Shown here: one piece after another, positions 33,586 through 46,653 of the stretch | Layout: each line of letters opens with the position of its first letter | Numbering within the stretch: position 1 is the stretch's first letter | Assembly (NCBI RefSeq): GCF_000001735.4 | Contig: NC_003076.8 | Coordinates: forward strand, 19,223,835 to 19,287,834 | DNA: 64,000 nucleotides | From: Arabidopsis thaliana | Lineage: Eukaryota; Streptophyta; Magnoliopsida; Brassicales; Brassicaceae | Direction of reading: 5' to 3' | Notes under the pieces: model-generated | What the model saw: only the letters and a program-made list of their open reading frames with translations | Database searches by the model: none | Told to the model about the DNA's origin: nothing | Position numbers and translations under genes: made by a program

Positions 33586-36500
33586 ATGGCTTCGACTGCT
33601 GATTTCCTCCTGGATGATCAAACGGACGAGGATTTCTTCGACAAACTTGTTGATGATTCCTATACTCCTACCGCTTCATCCTCTGCCAAGGAGCTGAAAT
33701 TCGATGACGGTAGTGATTCCGATGACGCCAAAGCTTTTGCTAATCTCTCCGTCGTTGACGATGTTTTGGGTGATGGAGATGTCGCATTGAATGAAGCAGG
33801 TTTGGGGAACGATGTTGCAAACGAGGGTACAAGTGGTTCGGTGGGAAAAGAAGAGCCTTCTTCATCTATTGCTCCGGAAGCTGTTCAATTTGTCAACAGT
33901 GATGCAAATAGGTTAAGGGATGTTGATGTGGTGCGATCGGAGGTGGATGATATGGCACTAACTGAAACAGGAAAAGAGAGTAATATAGTCGATGGATCTG
34001 GGAGTCCTGGGGTTAAGGAGGTTGACTGGGGCTCGTTTTATGCAGATTCATCTGTAAATGACGGTGGTGGGTTTGGTTCATACTCTGATTTCTTCACTGA
34101 GTTGGATGCAACTGCAGGAAATGTACAGGGACAGGCGGAGGTAGCTGTGGCCACTGGAGGAAACTTAGTAGCCAATGATACAATTAACACAAGTGTTGGT
34201 TTAGATAATTCGGCAGGCTTTGAGCAACACCAGGGTCAAGTGCAACACGATTCTGGAAGCGGGCAGTATGTGGATAACAGTCAATCTTGGGAAAATCTCT
34301 ATCCTGGATGGAAATATGATGCAAGTACTGGTCAATGGTATCAAGTTGATGGTCAGGATGCAACCGTTAATTCACAGGAGAGCTATATTAACTCAACAGG
34401 TAACTGGGAAAGCGTTGCTGCTGATAACTCGGATGTTGCTTATCTGAAACAGAGTACAACATCTGCAATGGCTGGCACAGCTGAGAGTGTGTCTACATGG
34501 AACCAGGTTTCACAAGTGGGCAATGGATATCCAGAACACATGGTATTTGACGCCCAGTATCCTGGATGGTACTATGACACAATTGCTCAAGAATGGCGCT
34601 CTCTGGACAGCTACAACCAGGCTTCCCAAACAACTGTAACTGGTCAAGCTCATGATCAGCAAGTTCAGAACGGTCATGCTCGTACAACTACGTATCACAA
34701 TAATAGCCAGAGTAGTGTGTATGATGTTAACAACAAAAACCAGACATTCAAAGCGCAAGACTTTGCTATTCAGGGCCAACACGGAAGTTGGGACGAATCT
34801 TACTATGCCAACAATCAGCAGGCTGGAAACACTTGGCAACCAGTAAATGTAGGTAAGGCTGAGCCTGCGGTAACTTCTGATTCATTATCACGCTTCGGAG
34901 GAAACCAGCAAGTAAATAATTTGTACAGTACAGAATCTGTGGCTGAACAGTTTAAGCCAAATACGATTGGAGCCCAGAGCTTTATCCCTCAGCATATGAA
35001 TGTGGCTAGTGCCACACAAAATGGACCATTGAGTTTCTCAAACGATTTGTATAATAGACAGCAATCGGTAGATCATGCTCAAAAGTCTTTTCAGAACAAT
35101 CAGCTTTTCTCCCCAAGTGTGGGAAGATCATCTGATAGGCGTCCACCACACGCACTAGTCAGTTTTGGATTTGGTGGGAAGCTCATTGTTATGAAGGATA
35201 ATAATGGTTCTCTGCAGAATACATCATTTGGGAGTCAGGTTAGTTCTTAAGTGTGGATTTTCATTAGTTTATTTTACACCCTGGGAAGTTAGTAAAACTA
35301 CTGTAGAGCTATCACTTTTTTTTTTTTTTTGCTTATCACTGAACATTTATGAAATATGTTGTCAACTATTGTCCAAATATGTTAGTGAAATTTAATTCAA
35401 GATTCTGTCTAACTGCTGATATTTCTCTATTTGATGCAAAGGGGATTGGGGGAAGCTCCATCACTGTCTTAAACTTGGCAGAAGTTATTTCTGGGAGTGC
35501 CTCTTATTCCAGTCCCGGGGAAGACTCTTTGAGCTACTTTCGTTGTCTGCATCAACAATCTCTTCCAGGCCCTTTGGTAGGGGGAAATGTTGGAAGTAAA
35601 GAGTTGCATAAGTGGATTGATGAGAGACTCTTGCATTGTGAATCTTCCAACATGGATTTTTCAAGAGGGAAACTCTTAAAGATGCTTCTTTCTTTGCTCA
35701 GAATATCTTGTCAGTATTATGGGAAACTCCGATCTCCTTTTGGCTCTGATGCATCGCAAAAGGTGAGCAAATCATGAGATATCTTGTCATTTATTTTCTT
35801 AAGAAAAACATTGTATATGTTGCATTTCCTCATCTTGGTATTCACACTGCAAACAGGAAACGGATACTCCAGAAGCAGCAGTTGCTAAACTTTTTGCATT
35901 TGCCAAGAAAGATGGCATCCAAAATGGTTATGCTCCTATTAGCCAATGCTTGCAGCATTTACCACCTGAATCGCAAATGCAAGTGAGTATTGGACATCAA
36001 ATCCCATATACTCTTTCGAGGACGTTTTTTTTTCCTGATTAACTCGTGGAAGAATTCCCCAGGTAACTGCTTCAGAGGTTCAGAATCTTCTGGCTTCTGG
36101 TAGAAAAATGGAGGCTCTACAATGTGCGCAAGAAGGCCATTTATGGGGACCGGCACTTGTCATCGCGGCTCAACTTGGGGATCAGGTTCCTTTCCCTTGA
36201 TTGCTATAGAACTAAACGTTCCACTGTAGTGCTTGGTTGACTGACTTGGTGATGTCCTAACTTGCAGTTCTATGTAGACACTGTGAAACAAATGGCCCTT
36301 CGCCAGCTGATACCCGGGTCACCTTTACGGACATTGTGCCTACTCGTTGCGGGACAACCAGCTGAAGTGTGTCCCACTGGAAGTAGTAGTAGCATGCTTG
36401 ACAATTGGGAAGAGAATTTGGGTATAATAACTGCTAACAGAACCACAGATGACGACCTTGTGATTATTCATCTTGGAGATAGCATGTGGAAAGAAAGAGG

Positions 36501-39298
36501 GGAGGTGGTTCTCTGCCTTGTTGTATTTTTTTACTTCATGGAAGATTTTATCATGACATTTGAAGTACTGTTATGAATCAGATAATTGCGGCGCATATTT
36601 GCTATTTAATCGCAGACAAGAACTTTGATCCATACTCAGAAAGCGCCAGACTCTGCCTTGTCGGAGCGGACCATTGGAAATGTCCTCGAACATACGCAAG
36701 TCCAGATGCTATACAGGTGAATTTTTATCACAGTGTTTTAGTTATTATAATACTAGACGTAAGATTCTATTTTGAGGCTTTTTATGAATACTCTCCATGT
36801 TTCTCAAATATGTTGTATAGAAACTCTGACGAAATTCATGGAGGACGCCATTTTTTTTCTTACTTATTTGAAATTCTCTTGATTTGTCGGTTGATCTTTG
36901 CATGGGCAGAGAACAGAGTTATATGAATACTCTAAGACGCTGGGAAACTCTCAGTATATCCTGTTACCGTTTCAACCATATAAAATCATATATGCTCATA
37001 TGCTGGCTGAAGTTGGTAAACTTTCTACTGCACAAAAGTAAGATGATTTACTTTCCTTCATCTGCTCCTTGGTTAGACTCTATATGGCTTCCTGATGTCA
37101 TTCTACTGTTGCTTATTCAGGTACTGTCAAGCAGTAATAAGATGCCTCAAGACTAGCCGATCATCTGAAGTAGAAATGTGGAAGCAGTTTGCTTCATCTC
37201 TTGAAGAGAGAATCCGTAGCCATCAAGAGGTACAAGTTACACCACTTCTGGTTCCAATAGAATTACATGGAACAGTTGATTTTTCGTGTGGGGTTACATC
37301 TGTTAGCTGTCTTTTCCTTTAAATGGAAATGCAACAGTGAAAAGTATTTACATCTGTGAGTTGTACTTTGATTAAAGATGTCAAAAAAGAAACTCGAGCG
37401 TTGTGGACATCCATAAAATTGGGTACCACGTAAAGCTTCTTTTTACTTATGATCCGACTAATCAGACATTTCTATCTCAGGGTGGGAATTTGGCCCCAGC
37501 AAAACTTGTTGGAAAGCTGCTGAACTCTTTGTGGGGGATGCCACCACCTGCACCACATTCAACAACTGGAAACCCGCAGGTAAATGAGTATCAACATCAA
37601 CAGCAGGAAGCGGCTAAGTTATCATATAGTCAATCCGCTAATACAATGTCATCATTGATGCCACCTGCTTCAATTGAACCCGTACATGAGTGGGGTGGGA
37701 ACGGGAGGACAATGGCAGCACATTCTAGAAGTGTATCAGAGCCAGATTTCAGTAGGACGCCAATACAGGTCTATATCACTAGAAAACCATTTCTTTTTCT
37801 TCTTTTTTGTTAGTAACAGATGCGGGTAAGTTGCTCCCTCATCATGCTATTTCCCCTATCCAGCTACCCCACACTCAGATATATCACTGGATCGAGTAGT
37901 CCTAAGGAGGCTTTCTAAGTATACCAACCAATACGCGTCAGAAAACCATTGCTTATTGCTTAAATGTTTGTCTTTTCTGATAGGATCAGACTGACTCCTC
38001 AAAAGACAAAGCTCCTGATGGGGTGACACAGGTGAAATCAACTCGGAAGGTGCCAAGTTCTCGGTTTAGCCGCTTTGGTATTGGCATATTGAAGAACACT
38101 GTAGGGAAGGTCTTCCCATCTCGATCATCTAATGAGGTGCACCTTACTAAATCTTGAGGTCGTGAGGAGTCTTGTTGAACTTATACTAATTGTTTTGAGT
38201 CATTCTTTGGGTAAAGGCAAAACTGGGTAATGAGAATCAATTCTACTATGACGATAACCTAAAGAGATGGGTGGAAAGAGGTGTGGAACCCCCAGCTGAG
38301 GAAGCTGCACTACCTCCTCCTCCAACGTCAGTCCCATTCCGAAGCAACTCATTGGGTCATGAAAACAAGTCTGAGATAAAGAACGAGATGTCTCCATCTA
38401 GTGGGAGCTGGAGTAGTGGCAGCCCAACTCCGTCAGAGAATTCTCCGGGAATCCCACCAGTCTCACAGGGCTCAAACCAATTCTCAGCTCGTGGACGTAT
38501 GGGTGTGCGTGCAAGGTAAACAAACCACTTGAGACACTTGAGAATTATATATAATCTGTGGAGGCTATCCTGGATCCTAAGTTAGAATGGCAATAAGGAA
38601 GGAATATAAGCCACCATTGATTTACGGGTACAAAAGAGCTTTTGATGTGAGATGGGAATAGTTCTCCTGATGGTAGTGTACGGTTGTGCAACTGATAGCT
38701 ATAATTTGTCTGATCGTTTATTAAAAAAGCTACTGGATATAATATTCCCTCGTTAGTGTTTTACTGTAGATAATGTGCATGCTTAGAACTGATCATTTTA
38801 CTCTTTTTCGGGGGCAGGTACGTTGACACCTATAATCAAGGCTCCTCGAGCATGTATCAGTCACCTCCCGTGCAATCTTCTAAACCACCGATTCCTGCGA
38901 AAGCAAAATTCTTTGTCCCAGCAGCACCGGCATCGTTTGCAAACGACCAGGTAATGGAATCGGTTAGTGCTGAAACCAGACAAGAGAACTCAGGAGATGA
39001 AGCAGTAGTAGGCTCTGCAGGCGCTCCAGGACCAAGCCAGGCTTCATTCCAGTCCCCGACACCATCTCCAATTGCAATGCAGAGATTTCCAAGTGTAGAC
39101 AACATCAGAAGAAGTGGATCAGGAACAAGCCTTAATGGTGATCTTCCTCAGTCAGTATCAAGAAGAACAGCTTCATGGAGCGGAAGCGTCAACAGCTCGT
39201 CGTTTATGTCTCCAACGAGTGCATCAACATTCAGACCAAGCCCACTGAACAGTAGCAGTAGCAGCTTAGGAGAGGAGCTTCAGGAAGTTGAACTGTAA
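33586..39298 (+). CDS. SEC16A: COPII coat scaffold SEC16A (MAG5)
   Basis: A 1,350-residue protein organising ER exit sites, where it recruits COPII subunits. Twelve exons: 33586-35238, 35442-35762, 35857-35982, 36063-36185, 36268-36504, 36582-36716, 36910-37037, 37121-37229, 37481-37768, 37984-38136, 38217-38515 and 38818-39298. The first 551 residues are acidic, Ser/Gly/Gln-rich and mostly disordered. They hold two aromatic repeats, YPGWKYDASTGQWYQVD and YPGWYYDTIAQEW. The centre (from about residue 552) is the conserved helical Sec13-binding domain, with CAQEGHLWGPALVIA and FYVDTVKQMAL. The end (RYVDTYN onward) is Ser/Pro-rich. SEC16A/MAG5 mutants mis-sort storage proteins. It lacks one intron that SEC16B has. 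Confidence 0.97.
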
Positions 39299-40107
39299 GT
39301 TGAAAAATCTGTAATATCACAAAAGAAAAAAAAAGTTTTGCTCACTGTCACAACAGGTTAGATCGATCAATCAATCAAATGTTAATCCATGAGTTACCCC
39401 AAAATTACATGAAGCACTTTCTCTGCTTCTGTCAATGACAGGGGGCAAATATGTATTATGCCGTTTGTATTTTTTTTTTATTTTCTTACTAAATATAAAT
39501 TCATTAAATTTCTTTGTTAACAGACTTGAGGAATTACACAATAATACACATTAATATTTCGTTCATGAGTGGTAATGAAATTTGTTCACCATGTGTTGGC
39601 CTCTAATTTCTGCATCCCTTTGATTGTGTGGTTTCCCGTATTCATAGTTTAGATGGAGTATGCATTTTGGAAAGAAGAGGATGGAACCAGAACATAATTT
39701 TGGTTTTGCCTTTAATTATGTTTAGATTAAAAATAATAATAATAGTTATTAGTATAATGATTTACTTTTAATAATATAGCATAATAAATTTTAATTTGAT
39801 ACACGGCTGAACCAAATTTTGAATTATGCATGATTTCTTTTGGTAATTCGGTTTGGTTCAATTAGATTCGAATAAATTTGCATCACAATTTTTTTTATAA
39901 CATTAGTGACCGAAAATGTGGCTCTTTGGACCGGGAACGCGGACTTTTAAGAAAAAACCCCGCTGGTATCGGCATGTGCCGATTCATTTGTGTTTTTGTT
40001 TTATGTGGGCTGGCCATTAATAATAATTGGGCCGATAATTCGTGTTTTATGATTAATCGTCCGATCTGAAGCTCTAATTAATTAATTAACGGATGAAGAA
40101 CCGGTTT

Positions 40108-40145
40108 CTTAAAGCATCTTGAAGAGCGATCCAATGGCTACCGTT
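40108..40145 (-). pseudogene. Relic of a pectin methylesterase C-terminus
   Basis: On the minus strand these bases can be read as NGSHWIALQDA, against [11 protein letters not shown] at the end of PME5 (47428-47465). At the DNA level, 20 of 22 bases match around GGATCGCT. The stop codon is gone and similarity fades quickly upstream. It lies directly downstream of SEC16A, the same position PME5 has relative to SEC16B. Confidence 0.65.
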
Positions 40146-40255
40146 GGATTCATCAGATCTCTGTAGCTTCTTTAGAAGAAACAAACAGAGGGAGTCTTCT
40201 TCTTCCTCCAACGTAAAAACCAGAATTTCAATATCTTCATTCCCTGATTATATCA

Positions 40256-40490
40256 CATCTGGATCAGGCATTTCGTCAAACACCTTGTGAGCATCTTTTA
40301 GCGAGCCGTTTCTTTTGTAGAATCTCAGCAAGGAATTTGGAATCAAAGTGTACATGTGGCAAACAGACCTGTGTGTTTATGACCGTAGCTGGACATGAAG
40401 CTTTCGTCACAAAGAAACGTAGCCATTGTCGCCGGAAACGCTCTTGGTTTGTCTCCTTCATTGAGTAGTTACGAGATATCGGAAATTTTG
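40256..40490 (-). pseudogene. Relic of the 5' part of the PPR gene
   Basis: Clear similarity to 29996-30235 in the PPR gene, starting with CATCTGGATCAGGCATTTCG (one mismatch against CATCTGGGTCAGGCATTTCA allowing the last base). It includes the shared CACAAAGAAACGTAGCCAT. Several small indels break the frame and the 3' three-quarters of the gene is missing. It is oriented as the intact PPR gene. Confidence 0.85.
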
Positions 40491-40840
40491 TAAGTTTCTT
40501 AGACACAGATCTTTGCATTTAAAACAGATCGGCGCCAACCATCCTCGATGCGTATAGAAATGTCATTAAGAAGAGATAATATGAATCACATTGTATGATA
40601 CTTTTGTTGAGAATGACGTTGAAGGTTGAGATGGAAAAGCTTCGAATAGACGTTTAAGTTATTAGGAAAGTAGCAAATTTGGGACGAATCCTTTCTAGGT
40701 TTTGGATCGGAATCTATGGCATCGTGCTCCACTTGATCGCTGCGTTCTATAGAGCTTCTTCCGATCCTCTCTCACGGCGATTTTTGTTGGGGATTAGATT
40801 CGGGTTAATATAATTCCGATTTTCATCTCTTTTTCGATTG

Positions 40841-43800
40841 ATGGCTTCGGCTTCTCAATTCCTGCTGGAGGATCAGACGGATGAGGATTTCTTCGACAAG
40901 CTTGTTGATGATGCTTATTCTCCCACCGAAGCTCAGGCTTCATCCTCTGTGACGGAGCTGAAGTTCGACGATGAAAGTGACTCCGATGATATCAGAGCTT
41001 TTTCGAATCTCTCTATTGGTAAAGATCCTTTGGGCGGAGGAGATGGCACACTGAATGAAGCAATTTTGGGGAACGATGTTGCAAACGAGGGTGCAAGCGG
41101 TTCGGTGGGGGAAGACGAGCCTTCATCTATTGCTCCGGAAGCTGTTCAATTTCCCCATAGTGATGCAAGGGAATTAAGAGATGATGAAATGAGATCGGAG
41201 GTAGCTGATATGCCACTATCTGAAACAGCAAAAGAATGCACGATAGTTAACGAGCCCGGGATTCCTGGGGTTAAGGAGCTAGATTGGGGTTCATTTGATG
41301 CGGATTTATCTGTAAATGACGGTCGTGGGTTTGGTTCATACTCTGATTTCTTCACTGAGCTGGATGCAACTGCAGGAAATTTACAGGGAAAGGCGGATGT
41401 AGCTGTGGCCACTGGAGGAAACTTAGTAGCCAATGATACAAATAACACAAGTGTTGGGTTTGAGCAACACCAGGGTCAATTGCACCACGATTCTGCAAGC
41501 GGGCAGTACGTGGATAACAGTCAATCTTGGGAAAATCTCTATCCTGGATGGAAATATGATGCAAGTACTGGTCAGTGGTTTCAAGTTGATGGTCATGATG
41601 CAAGCATGAATTCACAGGAGAGCTATGAAAACTCAACTAGTAACTGGGAAAACGTTGCTGCGAACAACTCGGATGTTGCTTATCAGAGACAGAGTACAGC
41701 ATCTGCAGTGGCTGGCACAGTTGAGAATGTTTCTACTTGGAACCAGGTTTCACAAGTGAGCAATGGGTATCCAGAACACATGGTCTTTGACTCCCAGTAT
41801 CCGGGATGGTACTATGACACAATTGCTCAAGAATGGCGCTCTCTTGACAGCTACAACCAGGCTTTTCAAACAACTGGTCAAGCTAATGATCAGCAAGTTC
41901 AGAATGGCAATTCTTTTACAGCTGTGGACCATAGTAGAGAGAGTAACGTACATGATGTTTACGATAAAAATCAGATACTCAGAACACAAAAATTTGATAT
42001 CCAGAGCCAACATGGAAGTTGGGATCAATCGTACTATGACAAAAATCAGCAGGCTACAAACATGTGGCAACCAGAAAATGCAGGTGCGGCTGAGGCGGCT
42101 GTGACTCCTGCCTCATTATCAAACTCCGGAGGAAACCAGCAAGTAAATAATTTGTACAGTACAGGACCTGTGGCTGAACAGTTTAAGCCATATGAGAGTG
42201 GCGTTCAGAGCTTCATTCCTCAGCATATGAATGTGGCTAATGTCACGCAGAATGGACCCATGAGTTTCTCGAACGGTTTTTATAGTAGACAGGAATCTGT
42301 AGATGATGCTCCACAGTCATTTCAGAGCAGTCAGCTTTTCTCCCCAAGTGCAGGAAGATCATCTGATGGGCGTCCACCACATGCACTTGTCAATTTTGGA
42401 TTTGGCGGAAAGCTCATTCTTATGAAGGACGATAGTGGTTCTCTCCAGAATTCATCATTTGGAAGTCAGGTAATGAAGTGGTATTTTTTATATTATGCTT
42501 ACTCGCTTATTTTTCTTATATTATGCTTATCGGAGAACTTGTATGAAAGATATTCTCCAATTAGAACTTTAAGTGAATCATGAAAATCTTTTCACTGCTA
42601 ACCTTTTTCTATCCGACTCAGAAGGGAACTGGGGGAAGCTCCATCTCTGTCTTAAACTTGGCAGAAGTTATTTCTGGGAGTGCCTCTTATTCAAGTCTCG
42701 GAGAAAACTCTTTGAGTTACTTCAGTTGTCTGGATCAACAATCTCTTCCAGGACCCTTGGTTGGAGGAAATGTTGGAAGTAAAGACTTACATAAGTGGCT
42801 TGATGAGAGAATTTTGAATTGTGAATCTTCCTACATGGACTTTTCAAGAGGGAAACTTTTAAAGATGCTTCTTTCTTTGCTCAGAATATCTTGTCAGTAT
42901 TATGGGAAACTCCGTTCTCCTTTTGGTTCCGATGCATTGCAAAAGGTGAGCAATCCATGAGATGTCTTATCACTTCTGTTTTGTAAGAAACATTGATATG
43001 TATTACAATTTTCTCATTCTTGAATATACACTGCAAACAGGAAACGGACTCTGCTGAAGCAGCAGTCGCTAAGCTTTTTGCAATTGCCAAGGAAGATGGC
43101 GTACAAAATGGTTATGCTCCTATTAGCCAATGCTTACAGCATTTACCACCGGAATCACAAATGCAAGTGAGTATTAGACATCATATCTGGTATTTATCTT
43201 TCAAGGAGAATGTTTCTAAAATTAACATGGTTTTGCTTATTAACTCATTTGGAAGAATTGTCCAGGTAACTGCTTCAGAGGTGCAGAATCTTCTGGCTTC
43301 TGGCAGGAAGATGGAGGCTCTCCAATGTGCACAAGAAGGTCATTTATGGGGACCAGCGCTTGTTATCGCAGCACAACTTGGGCAACAGGTTTGTTTCTCT
43401 TGATTGCTATAGAACTAAACATTGCACTGTAGTGCTTGGTTGACTGACTTGGTCGATGTCTTAATTGATGCAGTTCTATGTTGACACTGTGAAACAAATG
43501 GCCCTTCGCCAGCTGGTACCCGGGTCACCTTTACGAACACTGTGCCTGCTGGTTGCAGGGCAACCAGCTGAAGTGTTCTCCACTGGAAGTACAAGCGATA
43601 TCTCTTTTCCTGGTTCCGTAAATTTACCTCCACAGCAACCTCAGGTAATGCATAAACCATCTATTGCGTCTCAGTAAGACAATTTTAGAAACGTGTTGAC
43701 AAAAGATGTAGAATAAGAAAACTCTACATAGTATTAAATACTAAATAGGTAAACTCTTTTGTTCCTTCGAAGAGTCCGATTCAAACATACTGCAAGACAA

Positions 43801-46653
43801 AAAATATTTTATCTACCATAGGGAACTAGATCACTCCATTTCAAAGGGCATATTTTCTTATGCAGCTCTGTCATGGGAGCTTGTTAATAATGTCTTAATG
43901 TTTCCCTGAATTGCAGTTTGGATGTAGTAGCATGCTTGACAGTTGGGAAGAGAATTTGGGTATAATTACTGCGAACAGAACCACAGATGATGAGCTTGTG
44001 ATTACTCATCTTGGAGATTGCATGTGGAAAGAAAGGGGCGAGGTGGTTCTCTCCCTTGTTGTGTTGTTTTACTTTATGAAACTTTATCATGACATTTGAA
44101 CTATTGTTATGAATCAGATTATTGCGGCCCATATTTGCTATTTAATTGCGGATAAGAACTTTGATACATACTCAGATACTGCCAGACTGTGCCTTGTTGG
44201 AGCGGATCACTGGAAATATCCTCGAACATATGCAAGTCCAGAGGCTATACAGGTGATTTTTTTTTTATCATTCTGGTTTTTGGTTATCATCATACTAGCC
44301 GGGCGATTCTGTTTTGAGCATATCATAGATACCCTCCATGTTCCTCAAATACGTATTGCATAGATACTCCAACGAAATTCTTGGATAACACCATTCTTTT
44401 AGTTAATCGTCTGATTATTTTTTGACTTGTCGATTGATCTTTGCATGGACAGAGAACAGAGTTATATGAATACTCTAAGACGCTGGGAAACTCTCAGTAT
44501 ACCCTGTTAACGTTTCAACCATATAAAGTCATGTATGCCCATATGCTGGCTGAAGTTGGTAAACTTTCGACTGCACAAAAGTAAGATGATTCACTTTCCT
44601 TCATCTACTCCTTTGTTAGACTGTATAATGGCTTCCTGATGTCGTTTGTGCTATGGCTGATTCAGGTACTGTCAAGCAGTATTAAAATGCCTCAAGACAG
44701 GCCGATCACCAGAAGTGGAAATGTGGAAACAGTTTGTTTCATCTCTTGAAGAGAGAATCCGTATCCACCAACAGGTACAACTTCTGGTTCCAATCCGTAT
44801 CTACCAATAGATTTTTCCATTTGGTTTACATCTGTTAGATGTCTATTCCTTCAAATGGAAATGTAAAATAAGATTTACATCTGTGAGTTTTCCTTCCCAT
44901 TAATTTAAAGTGTGAAGAAAAAAAGTGGGAATAATCTAAAGCTTGTTCTTTTCTCTAATGATGCAACTTAACCATTTCAGGGCGGGTATACAGCGAATTT
45001 ACACCCAGAAAAACTTGTTGGAGTACTGCTAAACTTTTTTGGTAGTAAGACACATCGTCCTGTTGGGGGCATGCCACCACCTGCACCACATTCAACCAAA
45101 GGAAACCTACAGGGAAATGAGTATCAACATCAACAGCAGGAAGCTACTAAGTTAGCATATAGTCAATCGGTTAATACAATGTCATCATTGATGCCACCTG
45201 CTTCAGTGGAACCCACACATGAGTCGGGTGGGAGTGGGAGGAGAATGGCAGTACATACTAGAAGTGTATCAGAGCCAGATTTCGGTAGGACGCCGATACA
45301 GGTCTATACCAGAAAACCATAATCACCGCTAAGAATATTTGAAAATGGAATTTATAAAAGGTTTCCCTTTTTTTAGGAAATGGCTGACTCCTCGAAAGAA
45401 AAGGCAGTTGATGGGGTGACAAAGTTGAAATCATCTGGGTCAGTGGCAGGTTCGCGGTTTAGTCGCTTTGGTTTTGGCATTTTTAAGGACACTGTAGGAA
45501 GGGTCTTAGCTCGGTCATCCAAAGAGGTACACTGCTAAATGCTTTGGTCGTGATGATATCTCTTGAACTTATTCTAATTTTTTCGGTTCATGCTTTGGGT
45601 CAAGGCAAAATTGGGCGCAGAAAATCAGTTCTACTATGACGACAAACTAAAGAGATGGGTGGAAAGAGGTGTGGAACCCCCAGCTGAGGAAGCTGCACTG
45701 CCTCCTCCTCCAACAATAGGCGCATTCCAAAACAACTCATTGGGTTATGAAAACAAATCTGATATGATTCCATCTAATGGGAACTGGAGTTCTGGTGGCC
45801 CAACTCCGTCAGAGAATTCTTCAGGAATCCCACCAATCTCACACGGTTCGAATCAATTCTCAGCTCGTGGGCGTACGGGTGTGAGGGCAAGGTAAACAAA
45901 TAGCTTAAGGCATTTTAGAATTATAATCTGTGGAGACTATCCTGGATTATAAATCATGAGCGCAATTGTACCGTCACATTAGAATTGCATGGAGGAGGGA
46001 ATATTAGCCACACTTGGTTTACTACCAGGAAAGATATAAAAGATGAAACATTCAATATGAAATAGGCATGATTGTAGTTGCTGTTTCCAGCTGTGAGTTG
46101 TAAATTTTCAAGTGAAAATGTTTGCAGTCTTGTTAGTGTTTTACTGAAGATAATTTGCATGCTTAGAGCTAATCACTTTACTCTCCTTTTGGGCAGATAC
46201 GTTGACACCTATAATCCTCCAGGCCGTGGAAACTCTCATACCATGATTCCGTCACCTTCCGTACAAACTGCAAAACCACCAATCCCCGCAAAAGCAAAGT
46301 TCTTTGTTCCCGCAGCACCTGCATCGTTTTCAAACGACCAGGCAATGGAACCGGCTGCTGCTGAAACCAGACAGGAGGAGATTTCAGCAGATGAAGTAGT
46401 AGCCTCTTCAGGGGCTCCACCACCAATGATGATGCAGAGATATCCAAGTATGGATAACATCCAAAGAAATGGATTGGGGATAAGCGTCAATGGGGATAAT
46501 CATCAGCCTCCTACTTCCAGAAGAACAGCTTCATGGAGTGGAAACTTTAACACCTCGTTTACGCCTCCTACCAGTCCATCAACCTTCAAACCAGTCCTAC
46601 TCAACAGTAGCAGCAGCAGCTTAGGAGAGGAGCTTCAGGAAGTGGAACTCTAA
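40841..46653 (+). CDS. SEC16B: COPII coat scaffold SEC16B
   Basis: A 1,361-residue tandem paralogue of SEC16A with the same layout. Thirteen exons: 40841-42469, 42622-42945, 43041-43166, 43266-43388, 43474-43644, 43917-44042, 44118-44252, 44453-44580, 44666-44774, 44981-45301, 45377-45526, 45605-45891 and 46197-46653. It has the paired YPGW repeats, the central conserved domain and the RYVDTYN C-terminal block. Relative to SEC16A it keeps the intron at 43645-43916 and the FPGSVNLPPQQPQ segment before it. It also has a longer insert before GGMPPPAPHS (FFGSKTHRPV). The two presumably overlap in function at ER exit sites; the promoters look different. Confidence 0.97.

Larger units (their letters stand above)
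39299..40840. other. Spacer between SEC16A and SEC16B carrying two gene relics
   Basis: 1.5 kb. AT-rich to about 40080. A PME-end relic is at 40108-40145, a PPR relic at 40256-40490, and sequence resembling the PPR upstream region at 40610-40680. SEC16-type leader starts near 40681 (ACGAATCCTTTCT, shared with 33395). Confidence 0.75.
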
